64,000 nt of DNA. Origin: Magnaporthiopsis rhizophila. Its lineage: Eukaryota; Ascomycota; Sordariomycetes; Magnaporthales; Magnaporthaceae. Both the position numbers and the translations under genes were made by a program. Shown here one piece after another: positions 19,741 through 29,396 of the stretch (the stretch's first letter is position 1; each line of letters opens with the position of its first letter). The notes under the pieces were generated by a model. It saw only the letters and a list, made by a program, of their open reading frames with translations, did no database searches and was not told the origin of the DNA. The DNA lies in assembly GCA_003049465.1 (NCBI GenBank), contig PYSS01000134.1, forward strand, positions 35,325-99,324, in the 5' to 3' direction.

Positions 19741-20517
19741 GGCAACTATGGCAACAATGCGACGCAGCCGGGAATGCTCAAACTCAGCACCGATAATTCC
19801 TTCTACTTCGAGCTCCTGCGCTTCTTGGCCTGAGCGCTTACGACGGTGCTGGTGTGGACGAGGTTCTCACAACCGCCCAAGGCATAGTCCCGGCCCCGAC
19901 TTCAAGTCCATGGCCGACCGCGTTCTCGAGCGCGGCAAGGTCGTAGTCAGCAGGGGCTCAAGGTCCAAGGTCTCGGCGAGGTCGGCCTTCTTTGCTGCTG
20001 CCACCCACTTCCGCGGCGCCGACTCCTACCTGCACGGCAACACGTCGGATCCCCGCACCACGTCCCTTTGGGACTAACCAGGCTGAGATGTTCCACCAGG
20101 CCATCGCACTGCTGCCGCGCATGGCGGTGCGCGAGACCGTCAGGACGCCCGGCTTCGACCTCCCCACGCTCTGGCAGGAGCTGCCGAGGCTGGAAGACGT
20201 GCGCCGCAATAAAAACGACGGTAGCGACACGATCGACGCTCATCCATCGGCATTGGCCTCGACGGCAGCCTCGAAGAGCTATAGCTGTACCACGTCATGG
20301 ATGCTCATCGCCGGCCTCGAGCGCGAGCTACAACGTGCTCACGTGCAAGGGGACAGGCCAGCCCGGGAGCGCGTCGTCACATCGCTGCTTGACAGCCTTC
20401 TCTTCGTGCACACCGGACGGCGCCGGGCTCGCCGGGCTCAGCTTTTCGGCGCTATCTCAGGCCCCGCGCGCGGGCGGAGCCAGGACTATTGCGGTGTGGC
20501 TGCGCTGAAGCTGTAGA
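19741..20517 (+). pseudogene. Decayed FrsA/DUF1100-like alpha/beta hydrolase
   Basis: Fragments of an alpha/beta hydrolase of the FrsA / 2,6-dihydropseudooxynicotine-hydrolase type lie in order but in shifting frames. The first reads LKLSTDNSFYFELLRFL and is stopped by TGA at 19841. A one-base shift gives LGLSAYDGAGVDEVLTTAQGI, then another frame reads DFKSMADRVLERGKVVVS and FFAAATHFRGADSYLHGNTSDPR before a TAA. Next come EMFHQAIALLPRMAVRETV, a weak NxxDGS piece, SYNVLTCKGTGQPG (family: YNVLTYEGPGQP), and LAGLSFSALSQAPRA in place of the GxSxG nucleophile elbow. With several frame changes, internal stops and a missing C-terminal His region, it cannot be functional. Original substrate unknown; such hydrolases are often found in secondary-metabolism loci. 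Confidence 0.75.
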
Positions 20518-21223
20518 AGTACACAAGGCGGTGCTTGATCGGTTCCAGGGTGTAGTCGAGGGACAGCGATGAGGTTGAGTTGACGGTTGGCTTGTTTGTA
20601 TGCCATGCTCAGGGGCAGGGTTAGGGTTCTACATATCCTGCGGGATACTCCATACTAGGAACCTCACCACCACAGGATTTTGTGGGTGGAGAACTAGTGG
20701 AAGCTAGCCCCAGATGGCGTTAGAACGTTGCCTTGTATGGATGACTTCTCTGTTCGTACTTGGTGAAACCCCCGAAGAATCGGGTCGTGCTGTACCGACG
20801 AGGTTTAAAAGAATCAAAGGGGTGATGTTATTCCCCCTCAGTTGCACCCTTGCGGGCTGTGAGCCGCCTAATGCGCAGTTGTCATAGGGCTGTTCAGGTG
20901 GCATTCAGCGGTCGTTTTAGGGCTCAGCGCTGCTGTTCAGTGATCGTGCAGAGAGCTGAGCGAATGTGGGTCCGTTTGGGCAGGTCTTTGGAGTCGTGCA
21001 ATCAAGATTCCACGCTCGCCACGCGACACAGAGGATTTCATTGTCGCGATTGAGAGTTGAAATTGCCAACACCCACCTGGCCTTTATACTGATGTCCTGA
21101 GCATTATCCGGACGAGAGCAGGCCGACGACTGCCATGAGACACCCGGCGGGGTCGTAGGACGAACCTCGCCGTGCGATAGCACTCATCCAACCCACGTCC
21201 TGGTCTGAACTGCAAGACGCACA
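20518..21223. other. NPR2 upstream region
   Basis: Seven hundred bases between the hydrolase remnant and NPR2, likely holding the NPR2 promoter. One isolated TTAGGG occurs near 20621 and is not a telomere tract. Nothing else seen. Confidence 0.35.
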
Positions 21224-22882
21224 ATGATACAGGGAATCTTTTACGCCCGCTTTCTGCCCCAGGAAGGTGCGTATGCAATGAAACATGCACGAATGCGCAA
21301 CCGTTTAGCGAGGCAGGCCTCTAGACAGATGGAAACACAACGCTGACTCTTCACAGGCACCAAGATCGTGGCCCAGAGTCCGGAAGGCTGCATAGTGGCG
21401 GCCGAGGGGGTGGCCAAGCCGCCGCTGCTCGACTTTGACGTGCTGCAGGAGTACATCATCCCGCGCAAGGCCTTCTTCAACCGCTACATGACGGTCACGG
21501 ACCCGGAGGGCAAGTTCTGCGTCCTGGGCTTCCCCGTCTCCATCGTGAACCCAAAGTACGACCGCAACGAGTTCATCTTCAACTTTGGCCTCGTCGTCGA
21601 GGCGGGCCTGTCGGTGGCCGACCAACTGCCCTACGAGCGCGTGGTCCGCCGCCTGGCCGTCACCTTTGCCGAGATGGAGAAGCAGAACGAGTACCTGAGC
21701 GGCCTGGACGGGCCGCCGCGCGGGTCATCATCATCCTCTACGGCCGCGGCAACAGCAGCAGACGAGGGCCCGCGCCGCCCGATCCAGGCGCTGCTCGAGA
21801 TCGTCAAGGAGGACCTCAACAACTACGGCGAGTGCATGATCCCCGTCGACGACGCAAACACCATCAACATGAAGCTGTTCCCGCACCACCCGACCCCGCC
21901 CGAGGTCAAGGGGTGGCACGTGCCCGTGGCCAAGATGCGGCTCGCCGACGCCGTCGACGACACGTGGGACCTGACGCTGCGTAAAGTGATCGCCCACATC
22001 GACGGCGTCAACGACGTCCGCCGCGTCGCCTATCTGGCCGACGTGTCGCTCGAGCTGACGCGCGTCGCCCTGCGCCACCTGCTCTACTACGACACGGTCC
22101 TGCTGCTCGACCTCTTCCTGTTCGGCTCGTGCTACGCGCCCCGCCCGGCCATCCACGACTTCGTCGCCAACATTGGCGGCGTCGTCGACGAGTGCGCCGC
22201 CTACGTCTGCGTCCTGCCCGCCACGGGGCCCACCGCCGCCGTCCCGCCGCCGGGCTCGTCGTCGTCCGAGGGTGGTGGTGGTGGTGGTGGTTCGTCGTCG
22301 GGCCTGCTGCTGCCCCGCATCCCCTCGGCATCGACCATGACTTCATCAACCTTTCTCGTCGGATCCCACCGCCCGCCGCCGCCGCCGCTCCAGCACCACC
22401 ACTACAACAACCACCAACAACAACACTTCCAGCACCACTCGCACCCGGGCACGCCGCCGCGCGTCAGCAACTTTCTGCTCGTCCGCCTCATGGCCAGCTT
22501 CTGCGCCGGCCGCACCGTCATGGAGTGGCTCAAGTCCCACATGGACGCCGGCTTCGACGTGCTCCGCTTCGTCGACGTGCGCCGCCTCGTCCAGTTCGGC
22601 GTCATCAAGGGCTACCTGTACCGCGTCCACAAGTACGCCGTCTCCAAGCAGTACCTGGCCGCCCTGGCCACTGGGCAGGCCCGCCCTTTTGATCGCGACG
22701 GCGTCGGCGGCGGCGGAGCCACCGTCTTTGGCCCACGGGGCGACCCGCTGCAGCAGTACACCGACGGCCGCCACTGCTTCGACCAGATCATCACGGAGCA
22801 GAACCTGTCCGACGCCGAGATCATGGAGAGACTGAAGAACCTACCCCTCCCGCAGGGTGACCTAAACGTGTTTTACCGCTAG
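21224..22882 (+). CDS. NPR2: Nitrogen permease regulator 2 (SEACIT/GATOR1 subunit)
   Basis: A 43-bp first exon (21224-21266: MIQGIFYARFLPQE) and a second exon (21357-22882) join in phase 1 to 522 residues. The N-terminus through LGFPVSIVNPKYDRNEFIFNFG is strongly typical of NPR2. The centre (LRKVIAHIDGVNDVRRVA, then LYYDTVLLLDLFLF) and the C-terminus (FDQIITEQNLSDAEIME) are also conserved. NPR2 pairs with NPR3 and IML1 on the vacuole, where the complex acts as GTPase activator for Gtr1 and turns TORC1 down in nitrogen starvation. A low-complexity insert at about 340-410 (poly-Gly, poly-Pro, His/Gln/Asn runs) interrupts the conserved part. It keeps frame and could be a disordered loop, less likely an unspliced intron. 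Confidence 0.93.
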
Positions 22883-23157
22883 ATGTTGCAACATGCATGA
22901 TCGCCCCCCTTATCCCACCGTCTATGCAAGTCTATATTACATACACGAAACGAATGGGATATCTATCATCATCATTGTACACGCGAGTCCGGACTATGAA
23001 ACCATCCCTCCGTTTTTTGCGAGTTGATTTTACAAATGTTTTGCGAGAAAAGGTGTTGACAACCTTGGTCATATCCAAGGGACTGACTAGGTTCCCTCTT
23101 CCCCCATATGTGATGTCTAACCGGCTTTTTCACGTTTGCTAGTGTTGAGTCCGGTGC

Positions 23158-25282
23158 TCAATCGGAGGACGCGTCTTCGTCCTTCGCCAACTTGGATCTC
23201 AAGAGCTCCGTTGACTCTGCTAGCTTGGCATACCGCTTTTCTAGCCGGAAAATTTTGAGCGCCAGCGACTTTGGGGCACTGGCCGGGTTATGCTTCGCCT
23301 CGTTGTAGTGCTCTTCGGACCACTTGAGCTGCTTCTTTAGATCCGAGACCTTGCCGGCCACCGATAGAAGCTCATCGTCAAAGCCATCGAGCGCCTTGCG
23401 TGCCATCTCCGCGTCGGCCTCATCATCGGCCATCAAAGACTGTTGCGCCTCGGCGAGCGCCTTCATGTCCGCCCGCACCGCCCTGAGCCTTCCGGTGTTG
23501 GGCTGGCCGGGATACGTCTGGCCCGAGGCGGCGTAGTCCTCATCGCTGAGCAGCTCGATGATCCTGACGTTGTGCTTTCCCTTGCGGAGGATCAGGAGTT
23601 TGTCTTCCACGATGAACTGTTGCGTCTCTTCGGGGAACCAGAGAGAGACGGGCTTGAAGTCGATCTGCCCAGTGCTCATCGAGCCTCGGGCCTGGCCGGG
23701 CCGCCCGCCAATGTACACTGCCTTCTGGATGGCGAGCCGGTTGCCGTCGCTGACGCTGGAAGCAAGACCTGCGGCATACAATATGCGCGCAACGTTACCT
23801 TGCTCTATCAGCGACTTTGGCAACTGCAGCTGGATGCTGCTGGCAGCATTGGTGGCTGTCACAACGACCGCGGGGTCGTGGGTAAAGTTGACCGGGCTCG
23901 GGTCTCTTGCGTGGAGAACCCGGTGCTCAGTCTCGGCGCGCCTGGCGACCTCGATACCATGGACGAGGGTCAAGACTTCAAAGGCAAGCTTGTGCTGTGC
24001 TATCCTCTTCGGCCGGTCCGTCTTATGCTCCTCCACGAGGTCGCGGATTTGCTCGTTCGGGAGGAACGTCAGTAGCTTGAGTAGCCTCTCTACGTCCTCG
24101 TCCGGCTGGCGGACAAAGTAGCCATAGAGATCGTAAGGGCTGGTCTGGAAGATGTCCAGCCACATGTCCCCTCCCCCGGAAGACTTGCCGAGTTTCTCGC
24201 CTTGGGAGTTGGTCAGCAATGGGACCGTAAAGCCGACGGGGTTGTGCAAAAAGCCCGCCTGGAATTTGCCAGGACTCGCTATGTTCTCGCTCTGGCGCAA
24301 AGTCTTGACGGCATCAATGCCCGCCACGATATTGCCGTACTGGTCGGAGCCGCCAATTTGCATCTGGACGCCCAGCTGCCTGTTCATCTCGAAGAAATCC
24401 CAACCTTGCATGAGGGTGTAGCTCAGCTCGGCGAAAGACAAGCCATCGCCCTCCGTCATCTTCCGCTTGACCATGTCTCTCGAGAGCATGGGGCCGACCC
24501 TGACGTGATGGCCCAGCCTCTGCAGGACCTCCAACATCGGCTGCTTGTTCCACCATCTGTTGTTGTTAACAAGGTCCCGGCGCCATGCCCATTCCTTCTC
24601 GTAGCCATATCGGCGGGCCTGCGCCTCGACATTGACCCAGATGCGCTTCAGCTGATAATGTATTGATGCCATGTTCTTGGCGAAGTCGCTCCTTTTCTGG
24701 TCCCTGTCCTTGAGACGGCCCGAGGGATCACCAATCTTGGCCGTGGCGCCGCCTAGCAGCGTGACAGCCCTGTACCCGTACAGGTACATCCAGAATATCG
24801 GCATCAGGGGCACGAGGTGGCCGACGTGGAGCGACGGGGCGGTCGGGTCGATGCCGACGTAGGCCCCTATACGTTTGACCCTCATGAGCTCGCGGATCTG
24901 ATCCCTCGACCTGCCGTTGGAGCAGATAGGTAGTCAGCACGGGCTGCCGTCCAGATCCCTTTGCGCGCTGGCGAGGGGTAACGTACCCAGCGATGTCCTT
25001 GATGAAGCCGCGCGATTCAAGCAGATCCCAGAGCCCCATCTCGGTGCCGCTCTCAATCCTCTTCGCCTTGAGGTCCCACGCCTCTTGGGCCACCCGCATC
25101 TTTTCTTGATATTTGATCGATCTGGACTCGCATCTCCGCGCGCTCGCTGAAAAGCTGACCGTCTGTGGGGAGGAGGAACATCCGTAACAGCTTGGGCGTG
25201 GCCTCCATGACAATGACGGGCTTCGTAGCCGTAATGAAGTCTGCGCCATTAACGGCAGCCTCCGATTGACGTTTCGGAGCAT
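23158..25282 (-). CDS. cyt-18: Mitochondrial tyrosyl-tRNA synthetase (CYT-18 type)
   Basis: Two exons (24987-25282 and 23158-24910; intron GTACGT...GGCAG) give about 682 residues, near the length I recall for Neurospora CYT-18. The N-terminal 60 residues are Arg/Ser-rich without acids, a likely mitochondrial presequence. Class I signatures are the HIGH-like HVGHL after GIDPTAPSL and the KMSKS-like KLGKS. The tyrosine pocket segment LQGWDFFE is seen in the form LMQGWDFFE, with GGSDQYGNI. The C-terminal third carries an S4-like RNA-binding domain and a charged coiled tail (DGFDDELLSVAGKVSDLKKQL). It charges mitochondrial tRNA-Tyr; in Pezizomycotina the same protein also folds group I introns. 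That second role is inferred from family membership, not shown here. It is convergent with NPR2. Confidence 0.92.
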
Positions 25283-25796
25283 CTTGCAAGAAGGAATGGC
25301 AGCGCTTTCAGGCGCCGCAAGTTGGGAGCTCTGCCAGAAAAATCGGACTCGAAATAATTCCCAAAACGTTTCTGTGGAAAAGAGCTGCTGATTGGCCCGC
25401 TGAGGCGGGACGTCGGTGGAGCCGCCCACGACAGGGGCTAAGCTGCGCGCATCCGGCAGGCAATTCGACGAGGGGTTCAGCGTGCTGCAAAGCAGGCATC
25501 ACGCTATCATGTGACGTCGCCGCCAACCGCAGGCTCTTATGCCTGAAATCCCAGGCAATACGTCAATTGGGCCAATCACAGAGCTTGCGATACTCATCCT
25601 CGGCAATACCTTGAGCTGGAACCGTAGAGTAAAGCAACGAGTTCCTTTAAAGCAACACCTCCGTCATTCCGTTCCCTGACAACATCCAGATTTTTCCCAA
25701 ATCGAACCTTGCGTCGACGCCGACAACGACAAGCCAGCGCTAGCCTGCCCATCAATTGAAGGCGGAGCTTTGGAGACAGACGTTTGACCCCACACA
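25283..25796. promoter_or_regulatory. Divergent promoter, tyrosyl-tRNA synthetase and SDH4
   Basis: 514 bases between two genes for mitochondrial proteins transcribed away from each other. Sharing of control elements is possible but no specific site was identified. Confidence 0.4.
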
Positions 25797-26574
25797 ATGG
25801 CATCGCTCGCCCGTCCGCTGCGGCAGGCTCTGACGGCGACAACCCGGGCCGGCCCGTCGCTGTTGTCGTCCGCTGTCGCCCGCCCGGCCCTGGCACGAAA
25901 CACGCTCCTCCAGAATGGCGTAAAGGTCGCCGCCTTCCACGGCTCGAGCAGGAGATGTCTACTGCCCCCGCCTCGCCGTGAGTATCTCCCCGCGAGGATG
26001 CGCTTGCACGGGATGGAGAAAGCTGGATACAGGGTTGGGTGCGATGCGACAGGCAGCTAACAAGCCTTGATCCTACAGAGGTAATCGAAGGAAATGGTAC
26101 GCAGAACGCCGACCGCCTGACCCCGAAACACCATCTGTGGTCTGCCGAACCGGCACGGACCGCATACAAAGAGGATGCAGCTATCCCCTGGCCATAGGTT
26201 CTCACTAACCTCTTTGTGCAGTGAACGACCCCGCCCCCGTCCCGCCCCCGTCACCGATTCACGGCTCATACCACTGGACGTCGGAGCGCCTCCTGGCGGC
26301 GGGCCTGGTGCCCCTGACGGTTGCGCCCTTCGCCGCGGGCTCGCTGAACCCCACCATGGACGCCGTGCTCATCTCGGCCCTCATCCTGCACTCGCACCTT
26401 GGCCTGCAGGTCACCATCGCCGACTATCTACCCAAGCGCCGCGTTCCCAAGACCCGCACGGCTGCCATGTGGGCCGTCAACATCGCCACCGTCGTCGCCG
26501 GCATCGGCCTGTACGAGTTCGAGACCAACGACGTTGGGCTGACTGAGGGGATCAAGAGGATCTGGAAGGCGTAA
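25797..26574 (+). CDS. SDH4: Succinate dehydrogenase membrane anchor subunit (CybS)
   Basis: Three exons (25797-25977, 26079-26096, 26222-26574) join to 183 residues, the normal SDH4 size. The middle exon is only 18 bp (QVIEGN) yet restores frame and yields the conserved run into NDPAPVPPPSP and HGSYHW. The first about 60 residues (MASLARPLRQALTATTR, then many Ala/Arg) form a mitochondrial targeting peptide. The membrane part shows ERLLAAGLVPLTVAPFAAGS and DAVLISALILHSHLGLQ, in which the LHSHLG histidines supply the haem b ligand site, then DYLPKR and a last helix (AVNIATVVAGIGLYEF). With SDH3 it anchors complex II in the inner membrane and forms the ubiquinone site. Confidence 0.93.
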
Positions 26575-27185
26575 GGGGTGGGTCGCTTTTTGGATTTGCT
26601 TGAAACATGTGTCGTGCCTGGGAAGATGGAATGTTGGAGGTGGCGCGTGTTCCGGCGAATAAAATAAAATGGTAACTTTGTTGCGCTCGTAAAGTCCTCC
26701 TACAGCCGAGGCGTTGAGCGCAGATATCCGGCAATGGTGACGACGCTCATCCCACTTGGTGCTCTGGGTATAGCTGTTGTAGTGTAGGTCCTATAAATTG
26801 TATAACGAACTGCTCGCTGTTGAACTCGCCCTCACACTGTATGAGAGGCGGGTGTAGCCGATGTACCATAATTCCGTATCCAGCATATCCTCGCAGAAAT
26901 CCAGGTATTCGTAGGCATAGCGTACGTCCAGCCCCATCTTCCTCATTATTCGTGAAGCCGTTCTCCCATGGCAAATGTTCACCGTTGTCATCATCATCCT
27001 CCTAATCGAAATCCTCAAATCCCTTGGGCAGATCCGGCCAATCCTTTTTTACAAGCTTGATAACCGCATTTGGCTGCTTGTAAAGCGATTTGAAGACGGA
27101 TCTCGTCCACTACCATGCAAAAGTTGCACCTCGCGCCCAGGAAGCGGAGCCAAACCTTGTTATCTGCCGCAAGGGCAAATTCCTC
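26575..27185. other. Intergenic, convergent 3' flanks
   Basis: Lies between the ends of SDH4 (+) and the HET-domain gene (-). An AATAAAATAAAA-type stretch at 26658-26669 could serve SDH4 polyadenylation. No gene seen. Confidence 0.4.
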
Positions 27186-29396
27186 TCATTCTAGAGTTAC
27201 CTCTTTCATCTGGATAAGGCGCTCGGGCGTCGCTACCTCTCCGTACATGACGCCGTGCACAAAGACCTCACCCACCAGACGATAATGTCCCCCGCCATCA
27301 TCGCGGTGCCTCCTACGCAGCATGAAGGGCGTCCTTCCTCCCTCCAAGAGCCAAATCTCGTCGCCGGGCTCCAGACTCCTGGGGCCAATCCCGAACCGCC
27401 TGTCGGCGGTCACAAAGAACCGCCGGAATTGCCACATCCACCTGGTGTGCCTGTCGAAATCGGCGACAGCGTATTCCAGCGCCTGGGCGTTTTCGATTGC
27501 ATCCGCGTGTATCCCCGGGAAGGCGGCAAGAGGCAGGCTGTTGATTCTCCGCTGGAGCCTTCCTAAAGCTTCAAGGACGCTGGGAACGTCACTGCCAGAC
27601 GCCATTTTCTCCTCCAGCGAGACTGCTCTTTGGGAAATCTGCTTCGCCCACCACATCTGGAAAGCGGAGGTGCCGTCAACCAAGCCGGAGATGATACCTG
27701 ACTGGTCGGCATGAAGGCTGCGGATCAGCGCTTGCTCGGCGCTCTCTTCGGTGCCGGGATAAGTCCCGTTGTATTGGTCAACCATTTGGAGGAACCACTC
27801 GCACTCGAAGTCCCCAGGACTCTTATCAAGCTCTGGGCCTTTGGAAGACACGGGAGAGATCGGGAGCCCGCGAAGGGTCAGCAGGTTACCCTCCGCAAGC
27901 CGGACGCAAGGGGTCTTCTGTCGGCGCCATTGGCACGCATCGAATATGGGATGAGAAAGGCTAAAGAGACAGGTTGTGGCAGGCGGGCGGTCGAACCGAG
28001 GGACCCACGACGGCAAGCAGGGACCTTCGGAATCGCTGGCGCCCGGATCTTGGGCCCTGTTGAGGACGTCCGGGTACGGCAGGTTCTGCAGCATCGCCAG
28101 CGCGACGCGCGTAAAAACCTCGGCAACGGGGAGACTATAATCCACAAGCGACCCCAGGGGGTTTTGATTCTGGTTTGGCTGCGCGATGCTTGAAACCAGG
28201 CCAAGACACCCATATACCGCATCTTTCTTGTTCGTGAACATGTGGTAATTCATCTTGAAGATGGCCCAGTACCACATGGCGTAGAGTCGTTCCGTTTCGG
28301 TCGCGCAGCAAAATCTTTCCAGCAAAAGCCGGGACGGCCGCCCACGCGAGGCCGCCTGGATGTCGTCCTTGAGCTCGATCATTCTCGTCACACGCGACAT
28401 GTTGCCCTTTGAGGGCGGCGCCGCTGCGACGGCGCTCGGCATGCGGTGGTGGATGGTGCGGAGCCAGTTGATCTCGACCAGCGGTTTCGGAAACTCGGAG
28501 AGAGATTCCCAGGACATCATGACGGGGCCAGAGAGCGCGACGACGTCGTGGATGTTCTCGAGCGCCTTGAGACTGGCCTCCTGCACTACCCAACCCCGCG
28601 AGAACCAGCGGCGCCGGGCAAAGTACTGTAAGAAAAGGTGCCTGTCGCGCCTCCAGCGCAGGCAGGCGTCGGCGCTAAAATACCGGACCAGCTCCACGTC
28701 CTCACAGTCCGGATCCTTGAGCAAAAGGTACTGGAGACCTTTTGCCCGTACAAGACGCAGGAACGCCGGGATGAAGTTCTCCACGAGCCACAGCGCGTCG
28801 GGTTGCGGCACTTCGCCGCCAAGCCAAACGATGGTCATCAGGGACTTTTGGTAGATCTGCGCCATGATGCCGACCTGCCGGGATCGTTCAGAATAATCAT
28901 CCTGGTTAATGCATATGGCGTCGATCCAAACGTGCTTCGGCACGGTTCCGGTAACGGCGGTAGTCTGGGCCGGGTGGAAGCGGAACAAGGCGGGCGACGC
29001 GAGCATCCCCTCGCCACCGTCATCCGCAAGGAATAGGCCGTCGGCGAATGCCCGGTCGAGAAACTCCAAAGCAGTCTTGTTGACCGTGAGGCTCTTCCCG
29101 TTGCAGCGAATTCGGGCCATGGCGGGAGGCTCGTCGTCCTCATGGCCCTCGTTGTCGTCCAGCCCAGACATCAGTGGGGAGTTCCAGGTGTATGAGAGGG
29201 CGCAAAACGGCGGCCCGTCGTCCAGCACGACGGTTTGTAGCGAGATGGAAAACCCGCGAGGCCGCGTAGCGTCACGCACGATCTGAACGAGGCGGATTGT
29301 GTGGCGGTCGCTGGGTAGAGTACTGTACGAGTAGCATTCATCTGCTGCCGGATCGGCGATGGCATCTGCTGCTGATGCCCGGTCACGCGAACCCAT
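27186..29396 (-). CDS. HET-domain (heterokaryon incompatibility) protein
   Basis: Single-exon gene of 736 residues. The three HET blocks are present: FCALSYTW at about 64-71, VWIDAICINQDD with RSRQVGIMAQIYQ and IVWLGG at about 156-195, and RRWFSRGWVVQEASL near 260. The long C-terminal part (LTLRGLPI ... EIWLLEGGRTPFMLRRR, VGEVFVHGVMYGEV) matches the usual tail of large HET proteins. No NACHT or WD repeats were seen. HET proteins act in allorecognition and, in several studied cases, trigger programmed cell death when incompatible hyphae fuse. Filamentous ascomycetes carry dozens of copies, so the specific role of this one is unknown. Confidence 0.9.
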   Translation of the reverse strand: MGSRDRASAADAIADPAADECYSYSTLPSDRHTIRLVQIVRDATRPRGFSISLQTVVLDDGPPFCALSYTWNSPLMSGLDDNEGHEDDEPPAMARIRCNGKSLTVNKTALEFLDRAFADGLFLADDGGEGMLASPALFRFHPAQTTAVTGTVPKHVWIDAICINQDDYSERSRQVGIMAQIYQKSLMTIVWLGGEVPQPDALWLVENFIPAFLRLVRAKGLQYLLLKDPDCEDVELVRYFSADACLRWRRDRHLFLQYFARRRWFSRGWVVQEASLKALENIHDVVALSGPVMMSWESLSEFPKPLVEINWLRTIHHRMPSAVAAAPPSKGNMSRVTRMIELKDDIQAASRGRPSRLLLERFCCATETERLYAMWYWAIFKMNYHMFTNKKDAVYGCLGLVSSIAQPNQNQNPLGSLVDYSLPVAEVFTRVALAMLQNLPYPDVLNRAQDPGASDSEGPCLPSWVPRFDRPPATTCLFSLSHPIFDACQWRRQKTPCVRLAEGNLLTLRGLPISPVSSKGPELDKSPGDFECEWFLQMVDQYNGTYPGTEESAEQALIRSLHADQSGIISGLVDGTSAFQMWWAKQISQRAVSLEEKMASGSDVPSVLEALGRLQRRINSLPLAAFPGIHADAIENAQALEYAVADFDRHTRWMWQFRRFFVTADRRFGIGPRSLEPGDEIWLLEGGRTPFMLRRRHRDDGGGHYRLVGEVFVHGVMYGEVATPERLIQMKEVTLE

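Noticed and set aside
20615..20630. TTAGGG near the hydrolase remnant as telomere-like DNA
   Set aside because: Only a single copy; no tandem array.
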